Positions 1 to 6,112 of a stretch of DNA of 6,137 nucleotides are shown piece by piece. Position 1 is the first letter of the stretch, and each line of letters opens with the position of its first letter. A program made the position numbers and the translations under genes. The DNA is from Devosia sp. (lineage in GTDB: Bacteria; Pseudomonadota; Alphaproteobacteria; Rhizobiales; Devosiaceae), in the NCBI GenBank assembly GCA_011322005.1, contig DROE01000022.1, positions 1 through 6,137 of the forward strand, in the 5' to 3' direction. The notes beneath the pieces were generated by a model that saw only the letters and a list, made by a program, of their open reading frames with translations, ran no database searches and had not been told where the DNA came from.

Positions 1-175
1 AAATGCTTGCAACGCATCAGGCGGGCAAATTGGCCACATCCCTTTGGACGCTGAAACCGCTTCAATCCGGCGTGCGGAAAAGGTCTCAAGGGTGTATATA
101 CACGCATTCCGCTCTTTTCCTTGCATATTCTTGCGGTTTCAAGCGCGTGTTCGATCCTGTTTATGAGGCCGTGAC
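1..175. other. Left-edge stretch without a supportable gene
   Basis: This stretch lies downstream of the cobS stop codon and runs to the window edge. Two short open stretches exist: a 58-codon plus-strand frame from ATG at 3 to a TAG at 177-179, and a minus-strand frame open from an ATG at 126 to the left edge. Neither has a convincing ribosome-binding site or a product I recognise. The stretch also holds a 12-bp palindrome at 92-103 and a 9-bp inverted repeat (TGAAACCGC at 52-60, complement at 133-141). No hairpin followed by a T-run is visible for ending the cobS transcript. Confidence 0.5.
92..103. repeat. Perfect 12-bp palindrome GTGTATATACAC
   Basis: GTGTATATACAC reads the same on both strands and is not extended by the flanking bases. 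Its form (GT, a central TA, AC) resembles operators of dimeric regulators such as the HutC branch of the GntR family. That resemblance is inference: no regulator gene is visible nearby, and no clear promoter elements flank the site. A chance palindrome is possible. Confidence 0.35.
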
Positions 176-1042
176 CTAGATGAATAGAATAAAGGAACTC
201 AATGCGGCAATTTCAAGCAAAGCCTGCAAAGCTCCGATCAAATCCCCGGTAAATCCACCCACACGCGAACGGCACAGGCGGCTCCATCCCCATACTGTCA
301 AACCCAGAGCGATCAATGTCAGCGTCATCCCGGCAACTCCGATTAACGCGCCGGAGAACACAAAAAACAGGAGACCCGCGATTGCCCCTCCCGCAGCAAA
401 AGATACGGGCGACAAAGTTCCCGCCGCCTGCGCCAAGCCGTCGCTACGCGCTGGCGGCAAAGCCAGAACCAGCCACAAGGCGCCCTGCCTTGCCACCATC
501 TGCGCCGCCAGCCACAGCAAGGCAGCACCAAGGCCCGACCAGAGCATCAATGCACTCAATGCCGACAGGCGTATCGCAATTAGCAGAACAAGCGCCAACA
601 CACCATAGGTGCCATGCCTTGGGTCCTTCATGATCGTTAGGCGTTTTTCCACGTCGGACCCGCCCCACAATCCATCGGCACTGTCGGCACTGGCGTCCTC
701 TGCCATCGCCCCGGTAGCGGCAACCTGCGCCCCCACCCCCAGGCATGCGCTCAAAAGTGCCGGCAGTCCCAGAAATATTCCAACTGCCATGACGATAACA
801 GGCGCCAGGCCAATGAGGACACTGGCCAGAGGCAGCACCGGTGCCATCCGGTCAAGCACCGGTGTCTCGTGGGGTGATGCGCCTGTGGGCAGCCGCGAAT
901 AGAATCGCAGTGCCATGACAAGGTCTGCGGACAATGAACGCGGGTCAATACCGAATTTGTTCTCCAGAGCCCGATTATTGTCGTTGCCAACGGGGTCCTG
1001 ACCGGTTGAATATCGGGCATCGGTGTCTTTTCTTTCCGCCAT
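176..1042 (-). CDS. cobS: Adenosylcobinamide-GDP ribazoletransferase (cobalamin synthase)
   Basis: CobS (CobV in Pseudomonas denitrificans naming) is an integral membrane enzyme that joins adenosylcobinamide-GDP to alpha-ribazole or its 5'-phosphate, releasing GMP and giving adenosylcobalamin or its phosphate. The 288-residue protein is rich in hydrophobic helices. It carries the family's acidic stretch around residues 115-129 (AEDASADSADGLWGG), then RLTIMKDPRHGTYG at 134-147, and ends with GGFTGDLIGA at 262-271 before a last hydrophobic helix. The ATG at 1042 was chosen because it already gives about 30 unconserved residues before the usual start of homology (LVMALRFYSRLP); E. coli CobS is 247 residues. 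A GTG at 1105 would add 21 more unconserved residues. The possible Shine-Dalgarno AAGGAA lies rather far from the ATG, so the start is not certain. The gene diverges from cobT, its pathway partner. Confidence 0.95.
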   Translation of the reverse strand: MAERKDTDARYSTGQDPVGNDNNRALENKFGIDPRSLSADLVMALRFYSRLPTGASPHETPVLDRMAPVLPLASVLIGLAPVIVMAVGIFLGLPALLSACLGVGAQVAATGAMAEDASADSADGLWGGSDVEKRLTIMKDPRHGTYGVLALVLLIAIRLSALSALMLWSGLGAALLWLAAQMVARQGALWLVLALPPARSDGLAQAAGTLSPVSFAAGGAIAGLLFFVFSGALIGVAGMTLTLIALGLTVWGWSRLCRSRVGGFTGDLIGALQALLEIAALSSFILFI

Positions 1043-1165
1043 CGACTTTGCTTGGATTCCTTTTCTGCGCTTTGTCGGGCAGATTGCGCTCGCATCCGCT
1101 CCCACCGGGAAAACCTAACACGAATGGAGTACTAGCGGGACCGCAAGAGCAGGGAAATACAGAGA
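1043..1165. promoter_or_regulatory. Divergent cobS/cobT intergenic region
   Basis: This stretch must hold the promoters for cobS leftward and cobT rightward, unless cobS starts at GTG 1105. I found no convincing -35/-10 pair on either strand. I also looked on both strands for the cobalamin riboswitch core (B12 box and the surrounding conserved GGTG and CCGC blocks) and did not see it. B12 control of this pair, if any, is therefore not evident from these bases. Confidence 0.4.
1151..1156 (+). promoter_or_regulatory. Ribosome-binding site of cobT
   Basis: AGGGAA lies 9 bases upstream of the ATG at 1166, at a usable Shine-Dalgarno distance. A weaker AGAGA sits right next to the ATG. This supports ATG 1166 as the cobT start over the in-frame ATG seven codons further in. 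Confidence 0.5.
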
Positions 1166-2200
1166 ATGACAGAATTTGTTGAAAACATGCCCACGCCGTT
1201 TGCCGATTTTGGCGCCCTGATGGGCCAGTTGCCCTCCGGCAGCCAGAGCGCGGTTGATGAGGTGCGCGCCCGCGACGCCAAACTCACGAAGCCGGCGGGC
1301 TCCCTGGGGCAGCTGGAATTTCTTGTCGAGTTTTTGGCCCGCTGGCAGGAAAAACCAGAACCAACGCTCAATAATCCCATGGTCGCGATCTTTGCCGGCA
1401 ATCATGGTGTGACCGCCAATGGCGTTTCGCCCTTCCCCCCGGAAGTCACGGCCCAGATGGTGGCAAATTTCTCGGCCGGCGGTGCGGCGATATCGCAAAT
1501 TTCCAAACTGCACGGACTGAACCTGCGCGTGTTCGAGCTTGCTCTTGACCTGCCCACCGGCGATATCAGTGTCCAGGAAGCATTGGACGAGCGTGCCTGC
1601 GCCGCTACCATTGCCTATGGCATGGAGGCGATCGCCGGAGAGCCCGACCTGCTGTGCATCGGCGAAATGGGCATCGGCAACACCACGATTGCCGCTGCAA
1701 TCCTTGCGGCCCTGTTTGGCGGAGACGGAGAGGATTGGGTCGGCGCCGGGGCGGGTGTTGACGAAGCGGGGCTGCGGCAGAAAGCAATTATTGTCAACAG
1801 AGCGCTTGCTCTACACAAGGGCGAGCTTGGCCACCCCTTCAAGGTCTTGTCCCGTCTTGGCGGGCGTGAATTTGCTGCGATGCTGGGAGCAATTATTGCA
1901 GCACGTCACCATAGAATTCCAGTTGTCGTCGACGGCTTTGTTGCGACGGCAGCAGCAGCGGTAGCCTATGCTATAAATCCCGCAACGCTCGAGCATTGCC
2001 TGTTCGCTCATGTTTCTGCCGAGAGCGCTCATATCAAGGCGCTGAAGCATATGAACAAACGCGGGTTGCTGGATTTGGGGATGCGCCTGGGGGAGGGGAG
2101 CGGCGCGGCCCTCGGCGCCGTGTTGATTAAGACAGCCCTGCATCTGCATCAGAACATGGCGACATTTGAAGAGGCCGCGGTCAGCACCAGATCTGTCTAG
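1166..2200 (+). CDS. cobT: Nicotinate-nucleotide--dimethylbenzimidazole phosphoribosyltransferase
   Basis: CobT (CobU in P. denitrificans naming) transfers ribose phosphate from nicotinate mononucleotide to 5,6-dimethylbenzimidazole, giving alpha-ribazole 5'-phosphate, the lower-ligand precursor that CobS uses. It is a soluble cytoplasmic enzyme. The 344 residues match the family's usual length of about 350. Visible family motifs in order are LTKPAGSLGQLE at 40-51, the FAGNHGV loop at 76-82, GEMGIGNTT at 166-174 (Glu167 matching Glu174 of the Salmonella enzyme), GAGAGVD at 193-199, and RLGEGSGAA at 307-315. Glu310 in the last motif corresponds to the catalytic Glu317 of Salmonella CobT. No key residue is missing. 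The gene diverges from cobS and converges with the downstream histidine kinase gene, leaving 27 bases between stop codons. Confidence 0.97.
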   Translation: MTEFVENMPTPFADFGALMGQLPSGSQSAVDEVRARDAKLTKPAGSLGQLEFLVEFLARWQEKPEPTLNNPMVAIFAGNHGVTANGVSPFPPEVTAQMVANFSAGGAAISQISKLHGLNLRVFELALDLPTGDISVQEALDERACAATIAYGMEAIAGEPDLLCIGEMGIGNTTIAAAILAALFGGDGEDWVGAGAGVDEAGLRQKAIIVNRALALHKGELGHPFKVLSRLGGREFAAMLGAIIAARHHRIPVVVDGFVATAAAAVAYAINPATLEHCLFAHVSAESAHIKALKHMNKRGLLDLGMRLGEGSGAALGAVLIKTALHLHQNMATFEEAAVSTRSV

Positions 2201-2227
2201 GGCCGCATCACGGCGTGCGCCCGAACA

Positions 2228-3775
2228 TCAGAATATCTGCAACTTGTCCGGGTCTTCCACAACCGGAGCCAGCGCGCCCATCACCCGGGCCCGGGGGAAA
2301 GTGGCAATCGCTTCTGTGCCGAACCTCAGCTTGGAATACAGGTCAAAGCGCCCCTGATGCAGCTCCATGATTTTTTGCACGATCGGCAGGCCGAGACCTG
2401 CGCCCTGCTCAGCGGTTTTCTGGGCCAGCGAGCCTTGACCAAATGAGGAGAGCACGGTTGCAATTTCATCCTCGGGAATGCCTGGCCCGTTGTCTTTGAC
2501 GGAAATGAGCTGACCTCCGTCGGCACTCTGGGCGATGGTGAGTAGGATCTGTCCACCCTGGGGTGTGAACTTTATGGCATTGGTCAGCAGGTTGAGCACC
2601 ACCTGCCGGATGGAGCGCTCATCGCCCCATATTTTGGGCAGGTCGTCCTCAATTTCCACCAGCAATTCCACACCCTTGGTACTGGCGCGAATCTGCATCA
2701 TGCGCAAACTGTCATCGGCAATGTTGCGCAGGCTGATGACTTCCTCGTTCAGAACATATTTTCCCGCCTCGATGCGTGAAAGGTCCAGCAATTCATTGAT
2801 GAGATTGAGAAGATGCTGGCCGCTTGAGTGAATATCTCCCGCATATTCCTTATATTGAGGTATCGCGTGAGGCCCTAGCAACTCCGACTTGAGGACTTCT
2901 GAAAAGCCGATGATGGCATTGAGCGGGGTTCTGAGCTCGTGGCTCATTGTTGCCAGAAAACGAGACTTGGCAATGTTGGCCTGCTCCGCTTCATTTCTGG
3001 CCAGATCAGAACTCTGGCGTGCATCCTCCAGGTCAAGGATCAACGCATCCTTTTCCGATTGCAGGGCAAAGGATGCCAGTTCGATATTTTGGGTCTGACG
3101 GGACAGGTAAAGAAAAAAGAACTGTGCACCGCCCGCGATCGCTGCCAGGGCAATAGAGAGCGTGCTGCCGGTAACCGCCAGATTTATGCCGACCGTCAAT
3201 GTCGCCGGCAGTGTGCTCATCAGAGTTGCGACAGGGAATGTGCGGCTGGTAAGTGCGTTGGCAGCGACCCCGAACAACATCATGGCAAAAACCACCACGT
3301 GCAATTCAGCATCACCTGATGCCAGGTTAAATAGTGCCAGTGTCGCCCATGAGATGCCGTAAATTGTTTCTGCGGCAACAAAACTTGCCGTCCAGTTGCT
3401 GGCGACAAATTTCTTCTGTTCAACCTTGATGAAGCGCCTGCATACCAGAACAACGCCGAAATTGGTCGCGATTACCAGCCCGGCCCATGAAAATGCAACA
3501 TAAAACGGCACCCAGAAGCTGGCAAAAGTCCCCAGAACCATCAGGAGAGCTGGCATCGCCAGCGCGCTGGATATGCGCGAGGCTGCATATTCCCTGAGCA
3601 ACTCATAATCATATGAAGTACGTGTGCCAGTAGTTGAGGTCAATTTCTGGCGCGCATCAAAAACTGTGCGCTGTGATCGCCGTCGCACGCCGGGCTCATG
3701 CGGCGGCCTGGATACAACAAAGGGGCTTTCCGGCTCAAGCGACACTGGGGTACTCACAAACACAATGCAATCCAT
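2228..3775 (-). CDS. Six-pass membrane sensor histidine kinase, DivJ/PleC/PdhS-like
   Basis: This 515-residue two-component sensor kinase should sit in the inner membrane. A cytoplasmic N-terminus of about 65 residues precedes some six hydrophobic segments (about 70-88, 91-112, 127-150, 157-176, 183-203 and 205-224) with very short loops. A likely coiled coil follows (232-270). The HisKA domain has FLATMSHELRTPLNAIIGFSE with His279 as phosphoacceptor. The ATPase domain shows the N box (NLLTNAIKF, Asn399), G1 box DNGPG at 428-432, F box FGQGS at 445-449 and G2 box GAGLGL at 458-463, so the catalytic core is complete. The H-box region and the C-terminal end (RVMGALAP) resemble alphaproteobacterial DivJ/PleC/PdhS kinases, which act on DivK and PleD upstream of CtrA; the multi-pass N-terminus is most like DivJ. 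That specific role is inference. No response regulator gene lies beside it. An in-frame TAG 15 bases upstream rules out an earlier start, and the ATG lies in a hairpin. Confidence 0.9.
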   Translation of the reverse strand: MDCIVFVSTPVSLEPESPFVVSRPPHEPGVRRRSQRTVFDARQKLTSTTGTRTSYDYELLREYAASRISSALAMPALLMVLGTFASFWVPFYVAFSWAGLVIATNFGVVLVCRRFIKVEQKKFVASNWTASFVAAETIYGISWATLALFNLASGDAELHVVVFAMMLFGVAANALTSRTFPVATLMSTLPATLTVGINLAVTGSTLSIALAAIAGGAQFFFLYLSRQTQNIELASFALQSEKDALILDLEDARQSSDLARNEAEQANIAKSRFLATMSHELRTPLNAIIGFSEVLKSELLGPHAIPQYKEYAGDIHSSGQHLLNLINELLDLSRIEAGKYVLNEEVISLRNIADDSLRMMQIRASTKGVELLVEIEDDLPKIWGDERSIRQVVLNLLTNAIKFTPQGGQILLTIAQSADGGQLISVKDNGPGIPEDEIATVLSSFGQGSLAQKTAEQGAGLGLPIVQKIMELHQGRFDLYSKLRFGTEAIATFPRARVMGALAPVVEDPDKLQIF

Positions 3776-3792
3776 AGCCGAACAGGGCTATG
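3773..3792 (-). promoter_or_regulatory. Perfect hairpin covering the kinase start codon
   Basis: A perfect inverted repeat, CATAGCC / GGCTATG, has 7-bp arms and a 6-base loop. Read on the minus strand, the ATG start codon of the histidine kinase forms the end of the 3' arm, and the place where a ribosome-binding site would lie falls in the loop and stem. No good Shine-Dalgarno is visible there. The hairpin could dampen translation initiation, or it may mean the real start is a downstream GTG (codons 5, 7, 11 or 30). The repeat is seen directly; the function is inference. Confidence 0.45.
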
Positions 3793-3806
3793 CTACGCAC
3801 AGCCCG

Positions 3807-3834
3807 ATTCTAGATTGAACGTGGTTAATATGAA
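3807..3834 (-). promoter_or_regulatory. Candidate promoter of the kinase gene with CtrA-like box
   Basis: On the minus strand, TTCATA (3829-3834) and TAGAAT (3807-3812, five of six matches to the -10 consensus) are separated by 16 bases. Transcription would start near 3800, giving a leader of about 25 bases that contains the start-codon hairpin. The spacer includes TTAA-N6-TCAA at 3815-3828, close to but one base shorter than the CtrA consensus TTAA-N7-TTAA. Both calls are pattern matches by eye. Confidence 0.3.
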
Positions 3835-3841
3835 GTTTCAC

Positions 3842-3847
3842 GGGGGG
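3842..3847 (+). repeat. G6 homopolymer tract at the nuclease start
   Basis: Six consecutive G bases lie between an ATG at 3830 and the TTG at 3849. Losing one G would put that ATG in frame with the nuclease coding sequence, beginning M-K-F-H-G-G-L-S-L-K-K. The tract could be a sequencing miscount, a natural indel, or incidental. Confidence 0.5.
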
Positions 3848-3848
3848 T

Positions 3849-4391
3849 TTGAGCCTGAAAAAGTTTTCCCGCCTGTTGACCATTTTCCTGGTCGGCTCTT
3901 TTTTCGTCGCGACCCTCTTGGTCCTTGGCCGGAACGATGGGCAGACCATTCTTCAGTCGCGCAACGTATACGCCACCGATGGAGACAGTGTGCGCATCAA
4001 AGGTCAAGCAGTTCGCCTCTGGGGCATTGATGCTCCCGAACTGGACCAGACCTGCACCACGCCTGAGGGCGAAGACTGGCCTTGTGGACGCGTTTCAAGA
4101 GACCGTCTCGCAGAGAAGCTTGCAAACTCCCTTTTGGAATGCAAAGGCTCCCGGTTCGACAAATACAACCGGTTGCTGGCGATATGCACCATCGGCGGGG
4201 TCGATGTCGGCTCCCAGATGGTGCGGGAGGGCATGGCCGTTTCCTACGGAGCCTACCGCCCTGAAGAGACCATGGCCAGGGCGGACAGGTCTGGCCTTTG
4301 GTCAGGGACCTTTGTCAGGCCGCGCGACTGGCGGGATGCACAGCCCGATCGGGCGGTTCCCGAAGGTTTTCTGGGCTGGCTGTTCAGATAA
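3849..4391 (+). CDS. Staphylococcal-nuclease-like (thermonuclease family) protein, membrane-anchored or secreted
   Basis: The product is a 180-residue SNase-fold protein, expected to cut DNA or RNA with calcium outside the cytoplasm. Residues 9-27 form a hydrophobic segment after lysines and an arginine, either a signal peptide or a membrane anchor. The active-site pattern is complete by comparison with staphylococcal nuclease: DGDS at 44-47 (Asp46 for Asp21), RLWGIDAPE at 56-64 (Arg56, Asp61 and Glu64 for Arg35, Asp40 and Glu43), and DKYNR at 104-108 (Arg108 for Arg87). Cysteines at 69, 79, 98 and 113 could form disulfides, which fits export. The only in-frame start after the upstream TGA (3831-3833) that keeps the whole hydrophobic segment is TTG at 3849, with a G-run too close to serve as a normal ribosome-binding site. 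If one G were lost, translation could start at ATG 3830. The gene diverges from the kinase gene; the substrate is unknown. Confidence 0.85.
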   Translation: MSLKKFSRLLTIFLVGSFFVATLLVLGRNDGQTILQSRNVYATDGDSVRIKGQAVRLWGIDAPELDQTCTTPEGEDWPCGRVSRDRLAEKLANSLLECKGSRFDKYNRLLAICTIGGVDVGSQMVREGMAVSYGAYRPEETMARADRSGLWSGTFVRPRDWRDAQPDRAVPEGFLGWLFR

Positions 4392-4411
4392 CAATACGGC
4401 AAATCGGAACA

Positions 4412-4427
4412 ATATTTTGTCAAATAT
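4412..4427. repeat. AT-rich inverted repeat, candidate operator of the DecR-like gene
   Basis: ATATTT-TGTC-AAATAT is a perfect 6-bp inverted repeat with a 4-base spacer, in the AT-rich gap between the nuclease and the regulator gene. Lrp/AsnC proteins commonly bind AT-rich imperfect palindromes and often regulate themselves. The site ends about 10 bases before the candidate -35 element. The role is inference. Confidence 0.3.
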
Positions 4428-4437
4428 GTTGTTTTGG

Positions 4438-4466
4438 TTGAATTTTCTAAGTCTACGCTGTATGGT
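4438..4466 (+). promoter_or_regulatory. Candidate promoter of the DecR-like gene
   Basis: TTGAAT (4438-4443) and TATGGT (4461-4466) are 17 bases apart, each matching four of six consensus positions. If real, transcription would start near 4473. That is downstream of the ATG at 4462, so translation would begin at the GTG at 4501. The match is by eye. Confidence 0.3.
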
Positions 4467-4500
4467 GGAGTCAAATAGAAAAATATTGCGGGAACTGGAA

Positions 4501-4974
4501 GTGGCGTTCGACAAAATCGACAAGAAAATTCTAGCACTTGTTCAGAAGGACGCCACGCTGCCGGTTGCTGATGTTGCACGTCGGGTTGGTCTTTCCACTA
4601 CCCCTTGCTGGCGCCGCATTCAGAAAATGGAGGAAGATGGTGTCATACGTCGTCGCGTGGCTGTTCTGGACGCGCAAAAGGTCAATGCCGGGGTCAATGT
4701 ATTTGTGGCCATCCGCGCCAGCGAGCACAGTGATGCCTGGCTCCGCGAGCTTTCAGGCGTTATCGAACAGTTTCCTGAAGTGGTCGAGTTTTACCGCATG
4801 AGTGGCGAAGTGGACTATATGCTCAGGGTAGTGGTACCCAGTATCGCCGCCTATGACGACTTCTATCGTCGTCTCATTGGAAAAATCACCCTGACCGATG
4901 TCAGTTCATCCTTTGCCATGGAGCAGATAAAGTACACGACCGCTCTTCCGCTCGACTATCTTGAACTTTCCTGA
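4501..4974 (+). CDS. Lrp/AsnC-family transcriptional regulator, DecR (YbaO)-like
   Basis: This is a 157-residue DNA-binding regulator with an N-terminal winged helix-turn-helix (about residues 5-50, recognition region LSTTPCWRRIQKMEEDGVI) and a C-terminal RAM ligand-binding and oligomerisation domain (about 65-148, with GEVDYMLRV at 102-110). The recognition helix and the ending SSFAMEQIKYTT at 136-147 closely resemble E. coli DecR, which senses L-cysteine and switches on a cysteine desulfidase operon. No such target gene is in this window, so the ligand is inferred. The GTG at 4501 was chosen because M-A-F-D-K-I-D-K-K aligns with the DecR N-terminus and a GGGA lies 7 bases upstream. An in-frame ATG at 4462 would add 13 residues but lacks a ribosome-binding site. 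The frame stays open further upstream inside the nuclease gene, which is coincidental. The gene converges with moaA, leaving 18 bases between stop codons. Confidence 0.9.
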   Translation: MAFDKIDKKILALVQKDATLPVADVARRVGLSTTPCWRRIQKMEEDGVIRRRVAVLDAQKVNAGVNVFVAIRASEHSDAWLRELSGVIEQFPEVVEFYRMSGEVDYMLRVVVPSIAAYDDFYRRLIGKITLTDVSSSFAMEQIKYTTALPLDYLELS

Positions 4975-4992
4975 CAGCAGCCGCCTCCCGCC

Positions 4993-6015
4993 TCACCCCC
5001 CGGTCATGGACATGTGCCGGGCGACTGCCGGTGCCTGTCGCAAGGGATCAAAATCATGGCCCTTGGGCTTAAGAATCATTGCCTCATCAAGTACGGCATC
5101 AAGGCCTCTGGCACCCTTGTCGCGCAGCGCGGCGCGTAAATCCACGCACCCCTCCCGCCCCAGACACAGATAGAGCTGGCCCGTACAGGTCAGCCGCACT
5201 CGGTTGCAGCTTTCGCAGAAATTATGACTCATCGGAGTGATGAAACCCAGGCGCCCTCCGGTTTCCCTCACACGCACATAGCGGGCCGGACCTCCGGTGG
5301 CGTGGGCAATTTTCTCAAGGGTAAACGTTTCGGCCAGTTGGTCCCGGACCTGACGCAAGGGAAGAAATGCGCCGGCGCGGTCACGGGACACTTCCCCAAG
5401 CGGCATTTCCTCGATCAGGGTCAGGTCATATCCCCTTTGATGTGCCCACTCCACCATCGGAACGATTTCAGCATCATTAAACCCCTTCATCGCCACCATA
5501 TTCAGCTTGACGGCCAGCCCCGCATCATCCGCAGCCTTAATGCCGTCTAGAACCTGTTCCAGCTTGCCGCGCCGGGTAATATCAGTGAATTTGTCGGCGT
5601 TCAGGGTGTCAAGTGACACGTTTATCCGGTTGATGCCTGCCTGCTTCAGGCGCCCTGCAAACTTTGCCAGTTGACTGCCATTGGTTGTCAGTGTGAGTTC
5701 GTTCAGCGCACCCGACCCAAGGTGCCGCGAAATACGTGTGATCAGATCCATTATGCCGCGCCGGACCAGCGGTTCTCCCCCTGTCAGGCGGAGCTTCTTG
5801 ACTCCCCGTACAACGAAGGCATCAATCAGGACGTTGAGCTCCTCAAAACTCAGAACATCCTTCTTTGGCAAAAACTTCATGTTTTCCGACATGCAATATG
5901 TGCAGCGGAAATCACATCGATCGGTGACCGAAACCCGAAGGTAGGTGACCTGCCGCCCGAAACCGTCGACCAGCGGCAGCGCGGTTTTTGTCATTTCTGG
6001 CACCTGCTCATCCAT
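4993..6015 (-). CDS. moaA: GTP 3',8-cyclase (molybdenum cofactor biosynthesis protein A)
   Basis: MoaA is a radical-SAM enzyme that converts GTP to 3',8-cyclo-7,8-dihydro-GTP, which MoaC turns into cyclic pyranopterin monophosphate, the first stage of molybdenum cofactor synthesis. The 340 residues are normal for the family. CDFRCTYC at 34-41 supplies Cys34, Cys38 and Cys41 for the SAM-binding 4Fe-4S cluster. LTGGEPLVRR at 77-86 is the SAM-binding GGEP motif. Cys267, Cys270 and Cys284 (in the FCESCNRVRLT region and beyond) bind the second cluster that holds GTP. The protein ends in the conserved Gly-Gly. An in-frame ATG at 5994 (M-T-K-T-A-L-P) has an AGGTG about 7 bases upstream, a better ribosome-binding site than the ATG at 6015 shows, so the protein may be 333 residues. 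No other Moco gene is in view. The gene converges with the DecR-like gene. Confidence 0.96.
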   Translation of the reverse strand: MDEQVPEMTKTALPLVDGFGRQVTYLRVSVTDRCDFRCTYCMSENMKFLPKKDVLSFEELNVLIDAFVVRGVKKLRLTGGEPLVRRGIMDLITRISRHLGSGALNELTLTTNGSQLAKFAGRLKQAGINRINVSLDTLNADKFTDITRRGKLEQVLDGIKAADDAGLAVKLNMVAMKGFNDAEIVPMVEWAHQRGYDLTLIEEMPLGEVSRDRAGAFLPLRQVRDQLAETFTLEKIAHATGGPARYVRVRETGGRLGFITPMSHNFCESCNRVRLTCTGQLYLCLGREGCVDLRAALRDKGARGLDAVLDEAMILKPKGHDFDPLRQAPAVARHMSMTGG

Positions 6016-6083
6016 CTCATGAGTCTATCTGCAAAAAGAGCAGGACGCCAGACTTCACACCCGTAAAACTTCAGATGGCAACG

Positions 6084-6112
6084 AAAAACCGGCCCTCGCA
6101 AAAAGGGCCGGT
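6084..6112 (-). terminator. Intrinsic terminator of a minus-strand gene beyond the right edge
   Basis: A perfect 9-bp GC-rich stem (ACCGGCCCT at 6088-6096, complement at 6104-6112) encloses a 7-base loop. Read on the minus strand, the stem runs straight into TTTTT (complement of 6084-6088), the classic intrinsic terminator form. The plus-strand side has no T-run. It therefore marks the end of a leftward gene outside the window and insulates moaA, whose start lies about 70 bases further left and which probably has its own promoter between 6016 and 6083. Confidence 0.75.

Noticed and set aside
1..126. Minus-strand frame open from an ATG at 126 to the left edge (possible partial gene)
   Set aside because: It has only 42 codons, no convincing ribosome-binding site, no recognisable motif and no clear codon bias. 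It could be the start of a real gene but cannot be supported from this window.
3..179. Plus-strand 58-codon frame ending over the cobS stop codon
   Set aside because: No ribosome-binding site can be seen at the window edge, the composition looks random, and it resembles no known family.
180..902. Plus-strand open frames across cobS
   Set aside because: They are antisense shadows of the strongly supported cobS coding sequence, with proline/arginine-rich composition typical of reverse-strand reading.
2201..2227. Possible bidirectional terminator between cobT and the kinase gene
   Set aside because: The 27-base gap has only a short GGCG/CGCC match with a 2-base loop and no T-run on either side.
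3925..4500. Long upstream extension of the DecR-like reading frame through the nuclease gene
   Set aside because: The extension overlaps the well-supported nuclease in another frame, has no recognisable domain, and Lrp/AsnC proteins start close to the D-K-I-D-K-K motif.
6029..6043. Small inverted repeat CTGC-N7-GCAG upstream of moaA as a possible molybdenum-cofactor RNA element
   Set aside because: A 4-bp stem is too short to support, and none of the larger structure of the Moco RNA motif is visible.
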